Shown piece after piece: positions 1 to 12,059 of a DNA stretch of 64,000 bases. The stretch comes from Linderina pennispora. Taxonomy: Eukaryota > Kickxellomycota > Kickxellomycetes > Kickxellales > Kickxellaceae. A model generated the notes under the pieces. That model made no database searches, was not told the origin of the DNA, and worked only from the letters and a program-made list of their open reading frames with translations. Position numbers and translations under genes: made by a program. The stretch is from positions 248,001 to 312,000 of the forward strand of contig NW_024468252.1 of the NCBI RefSeq assembly GCF_002104995.1, read 5' to 3'. Every line of letters starts with the position of its first letter. Within the stretch, counting starts at the first letter, position 1.

Positions 1-666
1 ACACCCATGTGTAAAAAGGCAGAGCATTTGTAATCCAGACCCAGCCCTCTGTACGCCTATGTCAAATGGGCCCGGATTATGAATGCAACCCTGTATGCCA
101 GGTACTCGAATCCCACCACATGGCACCAAAAAACCTGTACTCCACCATTTTTGTGTTTGCGAGGTCCTTGAGCGCCTCTGCAAAGTCATTGCAGTTGGCA
201 TGGACACCTGCAGCAGAGAATTCCTGTGAATGGGCCCGTACATACAACAAACACTGGAGGTATTTGTCGAATGCTGCAAACAGACGTGCGCGAAAATGCG
301 CAATACATAAAGCGACAATGTGCCTGGTTCTCACGGCAAATAAAAATTGGGGGATGCAGACAGCATATTCCGCTGCACAGCATATGCATGTGGTTCTCAA
401 GACGTCTAGTGCAAAGGAGCACCCAAACTGGGCATTCGTTTTTCTACTCGGTGCTCCCTTCTTGGCTATATGCGTCGCCTGCCTCCTGGCTAGCATATGA
501 ACCTACGTGAGGTGCAATTTTTCCGCTGCACAATGCTCCAGAAAGGGGGCAAGAGAGACAAAGGCGGATAAAACAGGGTCCGAAGATGTGCAGTTCCAGG
601 TGACGGTGCATTGCATTGCCAAATAGGAGTGAATGTTTTAGAAAAAAAATCCCAGCCTGAAGGTGC
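1..666. other. unassigned left edge
   Basis: Two long overlapping open frames lie on opposite strands (66-500 plus, 77-496 minus). Neither shows a domain, a splice pattern or a family I recognise. The right end holds the 3' flank of the Nup133 gene. I see no RNA gene or repeat here. Confidence 0.5.
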
Positions 667-3600
667 CTAGTTGGCCGCGTCCTCGACTTCCATCCGGTCA
701 TCGTCCTCGTGGCAGATCAGTCGCCGAATGCCCATTTCGCGGGCATGATATGCTGTAGCAGCAGCTGGAGCTCCTGCTGGCGCTCCGGGACGGCATCATC
801 AACCACCATACGCATGACCTCCGAGTAATATGCATCCAGGCTACTGTCGATTGCTGTCCGCAGCTTGCTGATCCTCCTGCATGTAATCTCTGCGAATCGC
901 ATCCACAGTGGTGGGGGCCACGGGCACCGGGTGGCCGAGCCTCCTGGCGTTCTCGGCGACGAACTGCGGGGCCAGACGCACCGTAGCCATATAGTTTACA
1001 TAGCCTTCGGCAAAGACCTCCTCAGGGCAGCAGATACAGGCTGGGCATAGTCATGCAGCGGCTGTGCCAGCTACACATCAAGCATGCGGTAGAGGTATGT
1101 GTTGGTCAGCACGTCGCGCAGCACGCTGCCAGGCACCTGGCCGCCCTGCAGCTTGGCGTGGATCGCTGGCCAGTCGTCCCTGGTGAAGGCACGGCGCCAG
1201 ATTGTCCGCAACGCCGACTTGTAGGCCTGGTCGGGCAGGCTGAAGCTGGCTCGGCTGAGCACGTCCAAAGCCAAGCTGCTGCGCTCGTCCAATCCGCTCG
1301 TGTGCTCGTCCAATGCGCTGCTATCGGCACCAGACGTATTCGGCACATTGTCTGGCAACGTCAGCACATCAATCAAGTCCTCAACAGCCAGCATCTTGCC
1401 GTCCCACGAACGATACACAAACTCGCGGTAGACTGCGTACAGCGCCGGCAATTGCTGGCGCAGGATCAGCTGTGGTTGACAGCACTGCAGCACTCTCAGC
1501 TCCTTTGCCGTCATCAGCCAGCTCGGTGTGGGCACGGACCAGAGAGGTAAAGCAGTTCAAGACCTGGCTCCTGGACCTCACACATGCCAAGCATGTCCTC
1601 GAGTCGTGCGTGCGCCTCGATGGCAGTGTCCATGCTGTTTCGGCGGAATACCCTGGGACTCGTCGGTAAAGAAGGCCAGCTTGCTGAGGCTCAGCATCGT
1701 GCGTGCCTGAGCGACCTCCTGTGCATCGCGGCCAGCGCGGATCAGTCTCTCTGCCGCTCTCCCGAAGTCGGCCATCTTGACATCGTGGATCCAGCTGATC
1801 AATGGCATTACGCCGTGCTGATGCGCGTCAATGTACTCCTTGAGCCATGCGTCGAACGACTCGTCGCGCGTGTTGAGCAGGCTTGCCCATGCCCCGCGGC
1901 GCTCGTAGTACTCGAATAATGCCCCAGCAAACTCTTTGCCGAACATGCCCACATATACGCGCACACGCTCCGCAGCACGCTGCGTGTCGGTAGTGAATGT
2001 CAGGACAGCCAGGACCCGCAGATCCTGGTATTCCTCGGCCAACCGGAATGCAGTGGACGCTCGGCCGAGAGGAACAAGGAGGAGCAGGATGCGCGACCGC
2101 ACACCCTCGTACCGCCGAGTCAGGTCGTGCACCTCGTTTGGACTGGTCGCCTGCAGCAGATTCAGCCGATCAACAAAAACGCGGAGGCACAAGTTAGCCA
2201 TCATACCGATCTGATTAATGGCCTCGTGGAGCAGCGCCAGCGGCGATGTGAACGGATCGTCGTTTGCCAGCGGCTTGTGTGCATCTGCTTCGCTCATGTC
2301 CGGAAGATTGGCAAGGCTAACGGAGACGGCATCATCCAGTACGCTGGTGCCGGTTGCGTTGCCATCTGCGTCCTCATCGCCTGGAAGCACTGTTTCCTTG
2401 ATCCGGTTGTAGAACAGTGCGCTGTGCTGGCCAGAGATGTCGCGGCACAGTCCTGTACGAGTCCTCGAGACGTGCAGCTAACATGTCAATGGTAAGAATG
2501 GTGTCGGTCCACCGCTCGCAGGAGCCAGATTCCTCCGACTCGTCAGCTAGCCCATATAGCTCGGCGTTGCGGAAGCGGTAGTTGTACGCAGACTGCAGAA
2601 TACAGATCAAGATGCGGTTGCCTTCGTATGCCACATGCTGACTGTCGATGATGCCACGTGCGCTTTTCTCTAGGGCGCGGCGCATGGAGGCTAGCATGCG
2701 ATGCATAGTAGCCAAAAGCCCACCCATTGACGCAACATGGTGCTTAAAGAACAGGCGGACTGGATCCTTGCTTTGCAGTCCGAGACCATCCAGGAAGTGC
2801 GAGGCCACCTTGGTCAGCAGCTCGGAGGACGGACTGTCCTGGTTAGACCAAACCTCGCTTTGGTACCCCCACAGGGAAAGGGCCGCTCCCAGCTTCTCTG
2901 CATTAGCGCACAACTGGACGCGCGCAGTCCTAGAAAGCTTGTCCGAGAGCCTGGTTGGCAGCAATAAACTTCATCACAGAGTGAGCAAAGCGGTAGCGCT
3001 CCCTCAGGTGCGCGCCCAAGTCCATTCTGTCTGCGATAAAGTGAGAGCTGCTGTCGATGATTGACTGCGACACCTGAAGCGCCGCGTTCTGCAGCGCAGT
3101 GTCAACGCCCCTGGCATGCGAGGTAATCTTGAACGAAAGCGGATTCTGCGCGTTGTCCATACCAAAGAATACCGCCTGTTCAATCTGGTGTTGGAACGCA
3201 CGCTCTGCATCTCTGGGTGCTCTATTGGCCTGGGCACCGTGCTGAGCCCATGGCCTGGATCCATTGATGCCCATATGCGAGTCAGCACCGACAGATGGGC
3301 TGGCATTTTCCTGAGGAGCTGCCAGTAGCCCGACCGATCGTAGAAGTGATCTCAAGCACGCCGGCATTGAGGCACATAACTGACAGCGAGCTATCCGCCG
3401 ATGAGTGGCTTGGATACGGGAACTGTGCCACTGTGTCGAACCCAAGCAAAAAGTTCTCGTCACGGAACATGATGGTCTCCTCAAAGCGGTCCGAGGCCTA
3501 GGGTGGGCACAGCAGAGGCGATGACGCTCTTGCGCATAACAATATACAGACCAGGGCCGCCCTGTGGTAAGACCAGACGTGGGCGCTCAGGGCCATCCTG

Positions 3601-5144
3601 CTCGAGGGACTCGGCCTGTGCCAAACTCCAATGGCTGGAGCAAGAGTAGCTCGGGCTCTGAGGAGCCATGGCTGCTACGGAGCACGGCAACTGCTAGACG
3701 GGTCTGGCCAATCAGCCGAGGCGCGTGCAGGCCAGCCAGGATGCACACATCGCCTTTGCGCGTAACCGCGATATCAAGCAAGGAGACCTCAACATCAGCA
3801 CCGATCTGATCCGCCTGCTGCACGGCTCAGCACCTCCAAGACGTCCATCGAGTATATGTACTTTTCTGGATAGGCACGCGAGACGACCCACTTCTGCAAC
3901 TTCTGGTGCGTCAGGGCATACACCTCGCGCGAGTGGCGGATCTCTGTGCGGCCGCCTGCTGCCAGTCCTACCAGCGAATCGCCCGATCCAGCGACTGGTG
4001 CGTCAAACGAAGAGCCACCGAGCAGAGACGACATGCGGCTGAGCATACCGGCACGCGCCCCTGTACTCTTACTCAGCAGCCGCGCACCGAGCTCGGTCAG
4101 ACCCTGCGAGTTCTGAAGAGTGACCTGGTACATGAAGCCCTTTTTGGTCGAAACCACATGGAGGCCAGGGTACACGTCGAGGATTTCGCTGCACTGGTCA
4201 TTGATGTCGGTCAGGCCCAGGTCCTTGCTGTGAAAGCGCTCGGTGCCGCCCAGCCCAAATACAATGTGGTCCCAGTACCGAAGCTGTCCAGTGGCTGTGC
4301 ATGCAATAACGCCAACGTCCCCTTGCTGCGCGCTCGATGGCACCAGGGAGATGATCGGGGACTCAAATATTGTCGCGCTGCTCGGGTCAGGCATTGCCAA
4401 TTGGTAGACGTTGTTGACAGCACGGCCACTGCCAGCGTACGACCATACCAGACACACTGTCGGTGTGGCCACATAAGCAAACTTTGCCTCATCACTCACG
4501 CCCGAGCTTACAGGCACACTCGCAAAGTCGATTGAACCCAGATGCTGGCGCACAGCCTCAGGGAACCCTGCTACTTCAAACACCGCATGCTTCTCTCCCT
4601 GCATCAGAACGTGTGACACATCGGGTGGTGCCTCCAGCGCGTCATCCAGCGACCCAGCCGCGGCCAACTGCGCATATCCGACTGGCTCGCCATATGGCGA
4701 CAGCAGAGTAGACCCAGAGTCAGCGCCTGTGGTATCCATGTCCTGCGTCCCGTCGGTAAACTCCCACGATGGCGCGTCCATTTGCTCATCATCCGACATC
4801 CGGGCCTCTGCCTGCGATGCACGTTTAGAAACCGATGAGACCCAGACCGGCCGCTGTACCTTGCTTCCTACTGCTTGCCTTTTGCTGGCTGGCGGGTCGA
4901 ACGGTGTCGCGTTCTGTGTCGCGCTGCTATAATCTAGAGCTCCTGATGCTGTGTGCCGCTTCTGCCCAATGCTGTGGTCTCCATAGGCCTGCTGCTGCTT
5001 AAGCTTCTTGAGCTGGTTTTTTGCTGCTGCAAATGACTGCCTCCCGACTTTCGGCTCAACAGAGGCTGCGACAGGCAACGTGGCAGTCTTTGAGCGCTCT
5101 AGGGTCTGGCGCCGCCGGGGCTTTGCGGCCGGTGACAGGAACAT
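667..5144 (-). CDS. NUP133: Nup133-type nucleoporin, broken by frame changes
   Basis: Scaffold subunit of the nuclear pore outer ring (Nup84/Nup107-160 Y complex). The piece starting at 5144 is intact for about 440 residues: a basic Ser/Pro-rich tail of roughly 150 residues, then a beta-propeller region with GVSDEAKFAYVATPTVCLVW. A loop at residues 362-380 (GARAGMLSRMSSLLGGSSF) resembles the membrane-curvature ALPS loop of Nup133. Helical-stack sequence continues in pieces at 3587-3823, 3481-3690, 2930-3484, 2374-2964, 1578-2390 and 1071-1590. The end is read as an acidic tail (RMEVEDAAN) with its stop at 667-669. Frame changes fall near 3815, 3650, 3480, 3320, 2960, 2385, 1585 and 720; some could be small introns. 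The span (about 1,490 codons) is longer than the animal protein. The identification rests on the propeller, the loop and the overall helical character. Confidence 0.72.
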
Positions 5145-5318
5145 TTTGCTGGAATTGAAATTAAAGTGAGATTGTTTGAATCAAAACGGAAAACGAATTG
5201 AGGCAGCACGGAAGTGTTTGTCCACGCAACTACATAAAAATATTCGAATTTTGTAGAGCCGGGGCCTTTTTTTCGCTTGCAGAGTCGCGGCTCGGCTCTC
5301 GGATGGCAAGCTGCTGGG

Positions 5319-6445
5319 CTAGTGGTGCGACGACCTGATCTGGTCGATGGTGCTAGAAATGGATTCAGGCGTGTTCTCGTCGGGGACAAGGCGCCTGTCG
5401 ATGGCCATAGTGAACACGGGCACATACTCCTCATAGAACTCGTGGTCCGGAATATCTGCGGAGACATCAATGTCTTGACCGCAAGCAATGGCCGTGAGTC
5501 GCGTCCAGCATCGGGCGCAGTTGACTGAGCTGTACCCACCTCCACCCAGCAAGAGCGTCGGAATGCCCCAGCCCAGCACAGGCCTTGATGGCACCAGCAT
5601 ACGCGTCGGTGGTAAGGTTGAAGATTTTGTAAGGGTCGCCAGCTAGTCCCGTCGCTTCCGCACTGGACAACCACCGCTTGCGGGGCAAATGACGACCTGG
5701 CGAGACCCGTTGCCTCTTCAAATGCCTGCAAGAAGGACTCATCGTTTGCCCCTCGCTCCAGGGGCACATTCAGGCTGAATCCCTTGCCCGTTGCCTTTGC
5801 CGTCAACTGGTTTATCACCGGTGTTTGGATAGAATCCACGATCATAGTGGTGCAGCGACAGCGTCATAACCCTGCTGCTGTACAAAAACGCATCCTGGAC
5901 CCCATCACCATGGTGTAGGTCCATGTCGACGTACAGAACACGCGAAAACGTCTTGTTGAGTTCGAGAATTCCAAGCACTATGTCATTGACATAGCAGAAC
6001 CCTGACGCCTGCTCGCGCTTGCAATGGTGGCGACCGCCCTCCCAATGTACTGCCACACCTGCGTCTCCGTTCGCCAGACACCGGGCCGCACTCACAGTCC
6101 CACCGGCTGCATACCGCACATGCTGCTCGACCCCATCAAACATGTAGCAGTCGTCGAGGAGCCCGTACTCGGCTAGCTGACTCTCGCCATCACCCTTCGC
6201 TGTCGCTGCTGTCTGCAACATCGCCTGTGGAAAGCAGGCAGTTGATGTAGTCTTCCGAATGAAAGTCTTCTAGTTCCCTGTTTGTAAGCGGCACTGGCGC
6301 GATGACTGTGAGCTTCTGCTGCAGCCCAAATGCGTTGATGAGCGCATGCACTCGTGATGCGCGGCCGATATTGGATGGCAATAGATCTGCTGCCTTGATG
6401 CTCTTGCTAGATCTTACAAGCACAACTCTGCGTTCCAGTAGCCAT
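5319..6445 (-). CDS. HOS1: class I histone deacetylase, Hos1/HDAC8-like, with frame changes
   Basis: Zinc-dependent lysine deacetylase. Pieces join to about 375 residues, the length of HDAC8. The catalytic set is visible in order: FHSEDYINCLL (substrate-rim Asp region), the tandem-His motif GGRHHCKREQASGFCYVND, zinc-ligand motif DMDLHHGDG, VVVQCGSDG followed in another frame by GLAGDPYK, the catalytic Tyr loop LLLGGGGY, and IPDHEFYEEY. The last motif and the lack of a long C-terminal tail favour the HDAC8/Hos1 branch over Rpd3. The natural start is ATG at 6443-6445, whose frame is lost within a few codons before KSIKAADLLPSNIGRAS. Other frame changes lie near 6215, 5800, 5690 and 5595. The gene lies 174 bp from Nup133 on the same strand. 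All catalytic residues are present, so I read the breaks as sequence errors. Confidence 0.83.
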
Positions 6446-8117
6446 TTTAGCTAGGAATATAATATAAAGAAAGTGGGAGCTATGTATCAAATATGTGACA
6501 TCTCCTAAGCACTATGCTGTAAGCCACTAACTGCATGCATTGCCACCGCATTGTTCTTATGACTTTGCGTTGTGGGAGATACAGGGTGTAATCCGTGTCG
6601 TGATCTGGAAAACAATAAACACAAAGATAAGAACACAAAATAAGCTATTCGACATGCGGGCAAAGCTAGAGCCTAGCTTTCTATACTCAAACCACAAAGG
6701 ATATAATACTCTCTCGGAAGATTGTGAACATGGGAAGGTTGGCTATAGTTATAAGGCAATCGGAAGGACCACGTTTGGATCCTAGGATTGCTATCTCTCT
6801 GAGATTTGTGTTTGTTTGCCAGATGAAGGGCATACTAGCCACCACCTGGTAATTAAGTGAAGAGCCACCTACTTCACTGGTTTACCTACGTTCTGCACTT
6901 TTCAAATATAGGCAGAGGAAATGCCACCCATGAAAAATTCACGCAGACCGGAGTCTTGCCTTACTAGTAGTTCATGACAGCATAGCACCTGGAACTACAC
7001 CACTCAAATGACTGACTGGTTATGTACCGCGTGGTCTTACTGAAAAATATATTGTTGATGAAAAACGAAACTACTCCAAAGAAGCGTGGGTACTGCTAGT
7101 CGTCAGACGAGCAGCAAGCTCGGCGAAGTGTCTGTCTCGCATGGGTCGGCTCTGGATATGACCACTTTGTTACTGAAAAACAAGTGAAATGTGCGGACTG
7201 CTGGGCACCACAAGGCTAGAAGTACTGCTAACGATATCAGCCTGATATCAGCGACTTGGATCTACATGTCATAGCCTACTAACATGATTTCTGGCGCTTT
7301 TTGGCTTGGCATGCTGAGTCTGGTTTGAATGGAATAAACGGCAAGCAGGATTACAGATAACCAATGTGACCTAATACCAAATGCTCATTCTCTGTCGACC
7401 AGTACCACTGACTCTTGGCTACAGTCCGGAAAATAGTCCATTTGTCAGCAGGTTGCAAACTATCAACTTATCCGCGGAAAGTTATCGGGTATTACAAATT
7501 CAACATGGAATTACTGTCAGCTGCCAGACAGATGCTGCGGCAGCTATGAGAAAACGATGAAATTTGAGGCTTAGGAACAGACTGGGTAGCCTAGGGGGTC
7601 TAGTCGCATTTAGCGTTGCTTGTCTTCGAGTGTCCTCGCCTATGCTGTTCACTGCTGGCGCAAGGAACGGTTAGATGCTAAACACTGGTCTTGGCAAAAA
7701 TCTTGAGCCAAAATCGGAAAGGAAACCTGATCTTATCTAGCAGGCGATCCACACTTGTAGGTATCAAAAACGCTTCTGAATAACAGGTTTTTGGAATGCG
7801 TGAAATAGTTTCGTTTCGACTCTGGACTCCGGATGTTTGCCAAGATCTCCAGTTTTGGAGACACCGTATGGGCTGGCAAAGGTTTGTTTGGATGAGGGGG
7901 GCAGGATTAGGGCAACACGGTCCGAAAACCGTCCAGACCTCCAAATCTTGCCAAGAGTTTTATTATCGTTTTCCTGCCATTCCTTCCTCAGAACAGGAAT
8001 ATAAGAAGCCTTTGCCATTTCAAATATCTGCCCGCTACCACCAACAGCTTCCAAGGATTATATCATTTTCACCATGACCCTCGCAACACTCGTCAACACT
8101 ATTCCAAGACACCTGTG
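6446..8117. other. 1.7-kb gene-poor interval
   Basis: AT-richer than its neighbours, with only short ORFs and no recognisable family, tRNA or long repeat. The right end holds the promoter of the short-chain dehydrogenase, with a TATA-like tataag at 8000-8005, about 113 bp before the start codon. Confidence 0.5.
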
Positions 8118-9145
8118 ATGTCCAAGACCAACACCGACAGCAAATCGATGGTGATGCTGGGTGCTTCTGTTCAGTCTGTTGCAGAATTTGCATACAGTTT
8201 TCTCAGCAAGATCGACCCTTCTACACCCTCTGCCACTAGCCAAATTGATCACATCATCATGGACCATCGCAACGCGCACAAGGACGATGACGCCAGCGTG
8301 CAGAAAATTGCTATCGTGACTGGTGCTAACTCTGGGATCGGATTTGTAACCGCCAGCGCGCTTGCACGGGCTGGATATCATATCATCCTAGCGTGCCGAA
8401 ACCCGGATCTAGCGCAAGAGGCGCTTGACACGCTGAAGCGCCAGACTGGGCTCGAGACCTTTGAGATCATGCAGCTGGATTTGGCATCGCTGGAGTCAGT
8501 TAGCAATTTCGTCAAGCAATTCAAGGCCAAGTACGAGACGCTGGACATCCTGGTTAACAATGCCGGCGTGATGATGTGCCCGTACTCGCAGACCAAGGAC
8601 GGTATTGAGATGCAGTTTGGCACCAACCATATTGGCCACTTTGCGCTGACAACACAGCTGCTAGATAACCTGAAGGCAGCCAAGGGCGGTGCTCGCATCG
8701 TCGTCGTTGCATCACTGGTCGTATATCCTCACCACTGGCATTGGATTACAGCGCGATTGAAGAGGAAGCCAAGTACGACCGTAACAATAACTACGCGATG
8801 GCAAAGCTCGCCAACATCATGTTTTCGAACGCACTTGCGCGCAGGCTCGAGGGTACGAACGTCACTGTAAACTCACTGCATCCGGGATCGATCAAGACAA
8901 ACTTGACACGCCATGTGGGCACAGGTGCTGTCATGGACACCCTGACTAAGGCGCTATTTATCGATGCACAAGCTGGCGCACTGACCTCAATTTATTTGGC
9001 TCTATCACCAGAGGTTGAGGGTGTTTCTGGAAAGTACTTTGCGCGATGCGGAGAAGCCAACCCACACGCAAAGGCACTGGATGAAGCTGAGCAGGACAAG
9101 CTGTGGGAATACTCGGAGAAATTGGTTGCTGAAAAGTCAAAGTAG
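8118..9145 (+). CDS. short-chain dehydrogenase/reductase, retinol dehydrogenase-like, one frameshift
   Basis: Classical SDR of the retinol dehydrogenase/WW-oxidoreductase type, an NAD(P)H-dependent oxidoreductase; the substrate is unknown. ATG at 8118. The cofactor motif TGANSGIG follows an N-terminal extension of about 60 residues. Next come LDILVNNAG, the conserved GTNHIGHFALT, the strand ARIVVVASL with the candidate catalytic Ser, and YAMAKLANIMF with the YxxxK pair. Later motifs include NSLHPGSIKTNL. The frame changes once near 8720, between ARIVVVASL and LDYSAIEEEAKYD. The downstream half stays conserved to the stop, so a one-base error is likely. The N-terminal extension could be a targeting segment, but I see no clear signal peptide. 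Confidence 0.82.
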
Positions 9146-9435
9146 ATTCAGAAAATATCATGTCATTTTGAGCATATCTACTTCATCTACCATTAGGTTT
9201 CCATATAGACACAGCCTTTGTAGCATAGCGAGGGTGAGGCCATATGTCCAGCATCTATCATCTTTTTTCCTTCCTTTCTATTCTCAAAGCACAACTTTCA
9301 AAAGCCTCACGAATCGAAACATATTGCAACCAGTGCACAGTGTCTCTTGTTGAATTACTGGTAACCAAAAGTTGGAATATCGCCTGGCGTAAAGATGCAC
9401 CTCTGGTATAATTGCATGCTGAAGAATTCGACGTG

Positions 9436-11290
9436 CTAGATATTTGGACAAAGCTGAGTAAAAATTACTTTTCCCTGGAAGAATTCAATCAGGCTGTGGT
9501 TTCTGACGAGTTTAAACAGAAGACTCACAAGCTTCAGACAGATCGAAGGGAATTGTGCCCGCAGTTCACTGAGAGGGCCACGATCAACGCATATCAAACT
9601 CATGTGCGACTGGAGAAAGTGCATGTGCGAGGTTTCTGTTTCTACGCTGAGACTTCGAGTGATATGTAGCAAATCATCGCATTCGCATTCGTCGTCACCA
9701 TCTAAATCCACTTCTCTACATTTCTCAAGACAACCTGCATGTATAAACCAAATGCAGCAAAACTCAGCACTCCAGTACAGCGAACTAGTCAAGTGGAAAA
9801 GTTGCTGCAGCGCTATTAAAACGCTGGCTGCCTGTAGAACCTTAATCTTGACCGATCTTAGGTCCAAGATGCGCATGTTTTGACCAAAATCACTTGAAGT
9901 GAACCGAAGAAGGCCGAATTGAATGGAAAAATTGAAGTTCCACTTTACAGTAGCCACTCGTCCAAGTGCAAGCACGATCAGAATATATCTGCTGAGCACA
10001 TGTTGAGTGAGCTGATAGTAGTGAGGAAAATCAACGTAGTCAAGAGTTGAGCATCTGGTGACTTTGAGCATACCCCTGCCTTCAATGATCGCAACAAGGT
10101 CTTTGTCAGGGCAGATGGAAATCTCTCCAAAGTGCCTGCTCATTTCCTTGGAAAATGACGGCGTTCGAGTAGGGGTATTTGCCATCTTTATCTTTATCGT
10201 TATCTTTATACCTATATACATCTGCGTGCATATATTCGCCTATGCCAGCTTATCGAGAATAACCAGCTTGGCAAGTCTCCTCCCAATGCTTGCCTCTGCG
10301 GACATCATGGGTCCCAGGCCATGTGTGCTTAGACCAAGCAAGTAATTCGAAAAGGCAGGTTACCAAGATCAGCGCAGCAAAGAGGGCAGCAACAGAGGCA
10401 AGGAAAGCAGCAGAAAAGGGCGAAAAATTGGCCAAGAAGGCTGCATACGAAAGGTATATGACCACATCGCCAGGCTCTTTAAAGGCCTATGACCTAAACG
10501 GTTCAATAGCGCAAGATGTCAAAGCAGTATTCTCCAGCGTCTCTGAGTAGTGCTGAATCAGTTCTCCAACAAAAGTAGTCCCACTGATATTATCAATGCT
10601 GATACATCAGAGTTGCACCGAGCTTGTAACTGCGATGAAGATACTGTCGAATGATTATAGTTCAACTTGTTGCGCGCCCGCTGCAGCTGTCCCTGACGTC
10701 GACATGTCAGCCAAATCAGGTGACATCAAGCTAGGCGCCAACGAGAGCCCCGCTGCAGCCTACAATATGGAGGTAGAGTCTAGCCTCTGATAAGTTGCAC
10801 AGACGGCCGTATTGAAAATACCCCTGCACAACTCGCCTATTCCCTTTTCTCGCTTTTCTTCAGTATTAAATATAACCTTCTAGTCCCCGCACATTCTACA
10901 AACACAACAAGCTGAAACCCCTGAGACTTTGGAGAAAAGTCTCTTGAAAAGGTGTTTGAAATGCTGGCGGTTTGGTAGGGGCCAACTAGAATCCATGTTA
11001 CGCAACTCGAGTGAGCTTGCATTTGGGAGGTGTTTGTCGAGTCGATTACAAAACGCACCAATGTTGCTGAAGCTAATGCTTCCGGCAGGAACAGGTGTGT
11101 GGTTTAGGATGCTAAAATTAAATGCGAGGCTTTTGATGCTGGGTAGTGCCACGTCATCAGAAACAACAGATCCTAGATTTGCAAATGGTTTCTCATCAAA
11201 AATGCTAGTCAACTGTATGTGGATATTCAGCGGTTTTACACGGTTGCCTAAACCTAAGCCAAGCGCATCTTCAAGAATGCACGGCATGGA
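9436..11290 (-). pseudogene. possible decayed LRR/F-box-like family gene
   Basis: Minus-strand frames carry two stretches that look like parts of a large LRR-like family I recall from Kickxellales genomes: 10880-11287 (LPSIKSLAFNFSILNH, then IGAFCNRLDKHLPNASSLEL) and 9436-10221 (MRILDLRSVKIKVLQAASV and flanking hydrophobic spacing). No start codon or continuous frame links them, and a Fanzor-like fragment sits between them on the other strand. Similarity is by pattern only, so this is a tentative call. It could be unrelated non-coding DNA. Confidence 0.28.
10206..10790 (+). mobile_element. fragment of a Fanzor-like (TnpB-like) gene
   Basis: From 10206 to about 10450 this matches, with divergence, the reverse complement of about 40745-40490, the middle of the Fanzor-like pseudogene. 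Shared pieces are AYIRLCQLIEN-type coding, PLRTSWVPGHVCLD (PLRTSWISVHVRLD in the other copy) and the Ala/Lys-rich ARKAAEKGEKLAKKA. Beyond that, open frames to 10790 are Ala/acidic-rich (for example DVDMSAKSGDIKLG). Neither the N-terminal domain nor any RuvC core is present. Homology starts abruptly at 10206, suggesting a truncated copy. Confidence 0.55.
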
Positions 11291-12059
11291 AACGTCGGCA
11301 GCACGAACGCTTTAAGCAGCAGGAGCTGCCTGCCTGACACCATATCACATCCTGGTATAAATCAGTTAAGATTGCGCAGCGCCAGCTGCGACAAGCACTG
11401 GCTAGCAAGAGTATATACCCGAGTTCTGAGCAGTTCAGTTTCTGCCTAGGGTTGTACTTGTCTGCATTATGGAACTGCTGAATGCCAGCTGACTAGTTCG
11501 ATGATAAGGTATGGCAGGTGTTGTGCTGGTGGTGCCATTAGAAAGATAGAGAATGGGTGGCAGATATAAAATCTGTAGTGTTGCAAAGTGAGATGGGAAG
11601 AGTGAGGGAAGAGGGAAGAGGGAAGGGCCTGTTTTCAGATAGCAGTATGTAAGGAGCCATCTGTTGTGCTACAGTTCTAAGATTGGCAACCTTCAACTGC
11701 CACCACTGCAGATTTTTTGAACTGGTAGATATTGATTGGCAACTTGCATATACAGAGTTAACCTGGTAAAAATTGACCACGTTGTGAAATAATGGTACCT
11801 ATGCCACACTACTCGAATGTCTAGCTGCGGACATGGCGCCTGCCGAGATTTAATACCAGTGTCAAGGCGAGTAGCTAGAGATAATTGGCATAGAGTGGTG
11901 GGTATGAAAAGTCCGATTTTCCAGACGCGTATAGTTGCTGCGGCTATTCGTATTGGCTTGCAGAGCTACGTGGATAGCATCAGTGTGAAACAAAACTGTG
12001 CATCTTTTGCAAAGCAACATGTAGATAGTATAACGAAAGATATGAAGACGCTACCAGGT
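11291..12059. other. intergenic, nothing recognised
   Basis: Contains a GA-rich stretch (gggaagagtgagggaagagg) near 11600 and short ORFs without family resemblance. The right end is the 3' flank of RIB3. Confidence 0.45.

Noticed and set aside
66-500. Overlapping 144- and 139-residue ORFs at the left edge
   Set aside because: Open on both strands without domains, splice signals or codon bias; cannot be supported as genes.
6970-6985. 15-nt match gttcatgacagcata also present at 57057-57071
   Set aside because: A shared 15-mer is expected by chance in a window of this size, and the flanks do not match.
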